Source: Candidatus Zixiibacteriota bacterium
GTDB taxonomy: Bacteria; Zixibacteria; MSB-5A5; GN15; FEB-12
Length of the DNA stretch: 64,000 nucleotides
Direction of reading: 5' to 3'
NCBI GenBank assembly: GCA_017999435.1
Contig: JAGNLV010000002.1
Span: 310,001 to 374,000 of the forward strand
Positions 62,502 through 64,000 of the stretch are shown piece by piece. The position numbers and the translations under genes were made by a program. The notes beneath the pieces are model-generated. The model made no database searches. It was not told where the DNA came from and saw only the letters and a program-made list of their open reading frames with translations. Positions within the stretch are counted from its first letter, which is position 1. Each line of letters begins with the position of its first letter.

Positions 62502-64000
62502 CGGGCGCCTCCTCGCGTTGCGGCCGCCGGCGTGCCGGCGGGCGCGCTCAGTGTCTGCAGAAACTGAATGAGCGCGACGCGCTCGGGTTCGCCGCCGGTG
62601 AAGGGGGGCATTTCCTCGCCGAGATCATCGGACATGTCCAGGAGTGTCCGATACTCCTCTTCGCTCAGACCGGCCAGCGACTGAGTCTTGTCGTTGAAGC
62701 CGCCGAGGACGTGACAGGAACCGCAGCGGACCTCGTAGACGCGGCGGCCGAGGTCGACGCCGGAGAGCCCGCAGACCTCGGCGAAGGGCCGGCGGTCGGT
62801 GCGGGCGGCGAGGTGGGCGGCCAGCAGCCGGGCCTCCTCGGGCGTGCCCGTCCAGGGTGGCATGTTGCCGCGCATGGCGCCGATCCCCTGCACCATGGCG
62901 GTGATGAACTCCTCATCGGCGCCGTCGAAAAACGGCTTCAGCGCGTTGTAGTTCTCCAGCGAGTGGCAGCTCCGGCAGGCGCGGCGGAAAAGATCGGCGC
63001 CTTCGTCGCCGGTGCGATAAGCCATGTGCGCGAGCATGCCGTCGGCGCGATAGTCGGCCGCCCGGGCGACCTCTACCCCGCTCGCGTACATGTAGCCGGT
63101 GATCACGTAGGGCTTGCGGAGGGCTTCGCGGAACCATTCGTACGAGCCGAACCAGACCAACCCGAGGGCCAGAGCAACCGCCGCGACTTCTGTGCGCCAG
63201 GCCCGGGGAGCGAGGAGTCCGAGGATGGCCAGCAGGGCCGCGATCGCGGCGGTCAGAAGATAGAGGAGATCGAGGGCGGCAAACGGGATGTTCATCGTCT
63301 GGCGGGCGGCCGCCATGAGATCGGCGGGGATGTCGCCGACATACCAGAAGAGGGAGGGGATGACGACCGCGAGCCCGACGAGGCCCCAGACCGCATTGTA
63401 GCGCACCAGGCGCACTCGCGCGCCGGGCGCGGGAAGGCGGGCGGCCACCGCGAGGGCGCAGAGGCCGGCGAGCATGATGCAGATCCCCGTGCGCAGCACG
63501 AGCGAGGACCAGTAGGTCGGGTTGAAGAAACCGTCCCAGAATCGGCCGGTGGCCAGCCAGTCGCCCGGGGTGAGCATGAAGGTCACGATGCCGTTGATGA
63601 TGACCAGGGAGAGCCAGGCGGCGCCGAAATAGATCCACCCAATGATCAGGTGGCGGCGCGGGGTGAGGCAGTCCCAGCCGTAGTAGTAGAGCAGGGCGGC
63701 GAGGATCTCGATGATGAAGAAGCACCACTCGGCGGCCCAGCCCCAGACGAAATTGCGGATGAGGACCGCGGTGGCGGCCGGGTTGAGCAGACCGATGATG
63801 AACCAGATGCCGACCCCGGTGAGGGCGCCGAAGACCACCGTGGTGAGGACGAAGAACCGGCTCAGCCGCCGCAGGAATCCGAGGTGGTCATCGTCGCCGC
63901 GGCGGCGGGCCGCACGCTCGGCCACGACCAGGTACAAGCCGCCGCCGATGGCGAAGTGAGAGACGAAGACGTGGACGACCGCGATCACGGCCATGAGCAC
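62498..64000 (-). CDS. Cytochrome bd-like subunit I with two C-terminal heme c domains (partial)
   Basis: The gene runs off the right edge; 500 residues are visible. Residues 1-290 have eight helices like CydA: HVFVSHFAIGGGLYL, GALTGVGIWFIIG, EWCFFIIEILAALLYYYGWD, ends with a helix at 272-290. Residues 320-490 carry two heme c motifs, CRSCH (342-346) and CGSCH (426-430), with Met-containing loops (MPPWTG; MPPFTG). A quinol-reactive membrane half would thus pass electrons to attached c hemes. It pairs with the membrane protein at 61461. Confidence 0.8.
   Translation of the reverse strand: MLMAVIAVVHVFVSHFAIGGGLYLVVAERAARRRGDDDHLGFLRRLSRFFVLTTVVFGALTGVGIWFIIGLLNPAATAVLIRNFVWGWAAEWCFFIIEILAALLYYYGWDCLTPRRHLIIGWIYFGAAWLSLVIINGIVTFMLTPGDWLATGRFWDGFFNPTYWSSLVLRTGICIMLAGLCALAVAARLPAPGARVRLVRYNAVWGLVGLAVVIPSLFWYVGDIPADLMAAARQTMNIPFAALDLLYLLTAAIAALLAILGLLAPRAWRTEVAAVALALGLVWFGSYEWFREALRKPYVITGYMYASGVEVARAADYRADGMLAHMAYRTGDEGADLFRRACRSCHSLENYNALKPFFDGADEEFITAMVQGIGAMRGNMPPWTGTPEEARLLAAHLAARTDRRPFAEVCGLSGVDLGRRVYEVRCGSCHVLGGFNDKTQSLAGLSEEEYRTLLDMSDDLGEEMPPFTGGEPERVALIQFLQTLSAPAGTPAAATRGGAR

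Overview
The window is GC-rich bacterial chromosome with replication-origin gene content. It holds the 5' end of dnaA with a DnaA-box region, an rpmH-rnpA-yidD-yidC-mnmE-mnmG-rsmG-parA-parB run, and two perfect parS sites. Secreted proteins with a type I dockerin (ending in FRGGP-type repeats), proteins with a FlgD/T9SS-like carboxy-terminal domain, a two-codon-box style TTGAC/TATATT promoter set and several leaderless-looking genes suggest an uncultured bacterium of the FCB neighbourhood, for example candidate phylum Zixibacteria. That placement is inference from protein style only.

Layout. 1-4.8 kb: dnaA fragment, candidate oriC, then ileS-dksA/traR-lspA on the minus strand. 5-14 kb: accessory genes: a repeat lipoprotein, a zinc-finger/ParE-like protein, an RGG-type RRM protein, a GT-C-like membrane protein, an HD-GYP protein, a lipoprotein hydrolase, an isoaspartyl peptidase and a His-rich membrane protein. 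14-16.1 kb: the wreck of a Ser/Thr kinase, moxR, and a second DnaA-box cluster. 16.1-25.5 kb: one long minus-strand run from rpmH to bactofilin, linking ribosome/tRNA modification, membrane insertion, chromosome segregation and cell shape. 25.7-31 kb: AAE-type transporter, DUF1761 protein, and a histidine kinase coupled to a receiver-PP2C phosphatase. 31-33.3 kb: two c-type cytochromes around a broken nitroreductase-like gene and an FNR-type palindrome. 33.4-41.3 kb: birA-nadC, a divergent ketol-acid reductoisomerase-like gene, iscU, and a five-gene operon led by a HEAT-cyclophilin fusion. 41.8-45.9 kb: a 1349-residue dockerin protein. 46-53.6 kb: DNA repair (mutM, uvrA), a methyltransferase with an ECF S-like protein, Nudix, M24 peptidase, P-loop ATPase. 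53.7-64 kb: an inactive-looking M1 peptidase relative, two iron-sulfur proteins around a second FNR-type palindrome, a large secreted protein, DUF58, HXXEE, and a cytochrome bd-like subunit pair with fused c-type hemes cut by the window end.

The points most worth checking are: mnmE, whose natural amino terminus lies in another frame across an A9 tract immediately after yidC; the KARI-like protein with two active-site substitutions; the bd-like/cytochrome c pair; the FNR-type sites that mark redox genes; the group of leaderless promoters; and the second DnaA-box cluster beside the par-bactofilin operon. No tRNA, rRNA, CRISPR array, IS element or prophage was recognised.
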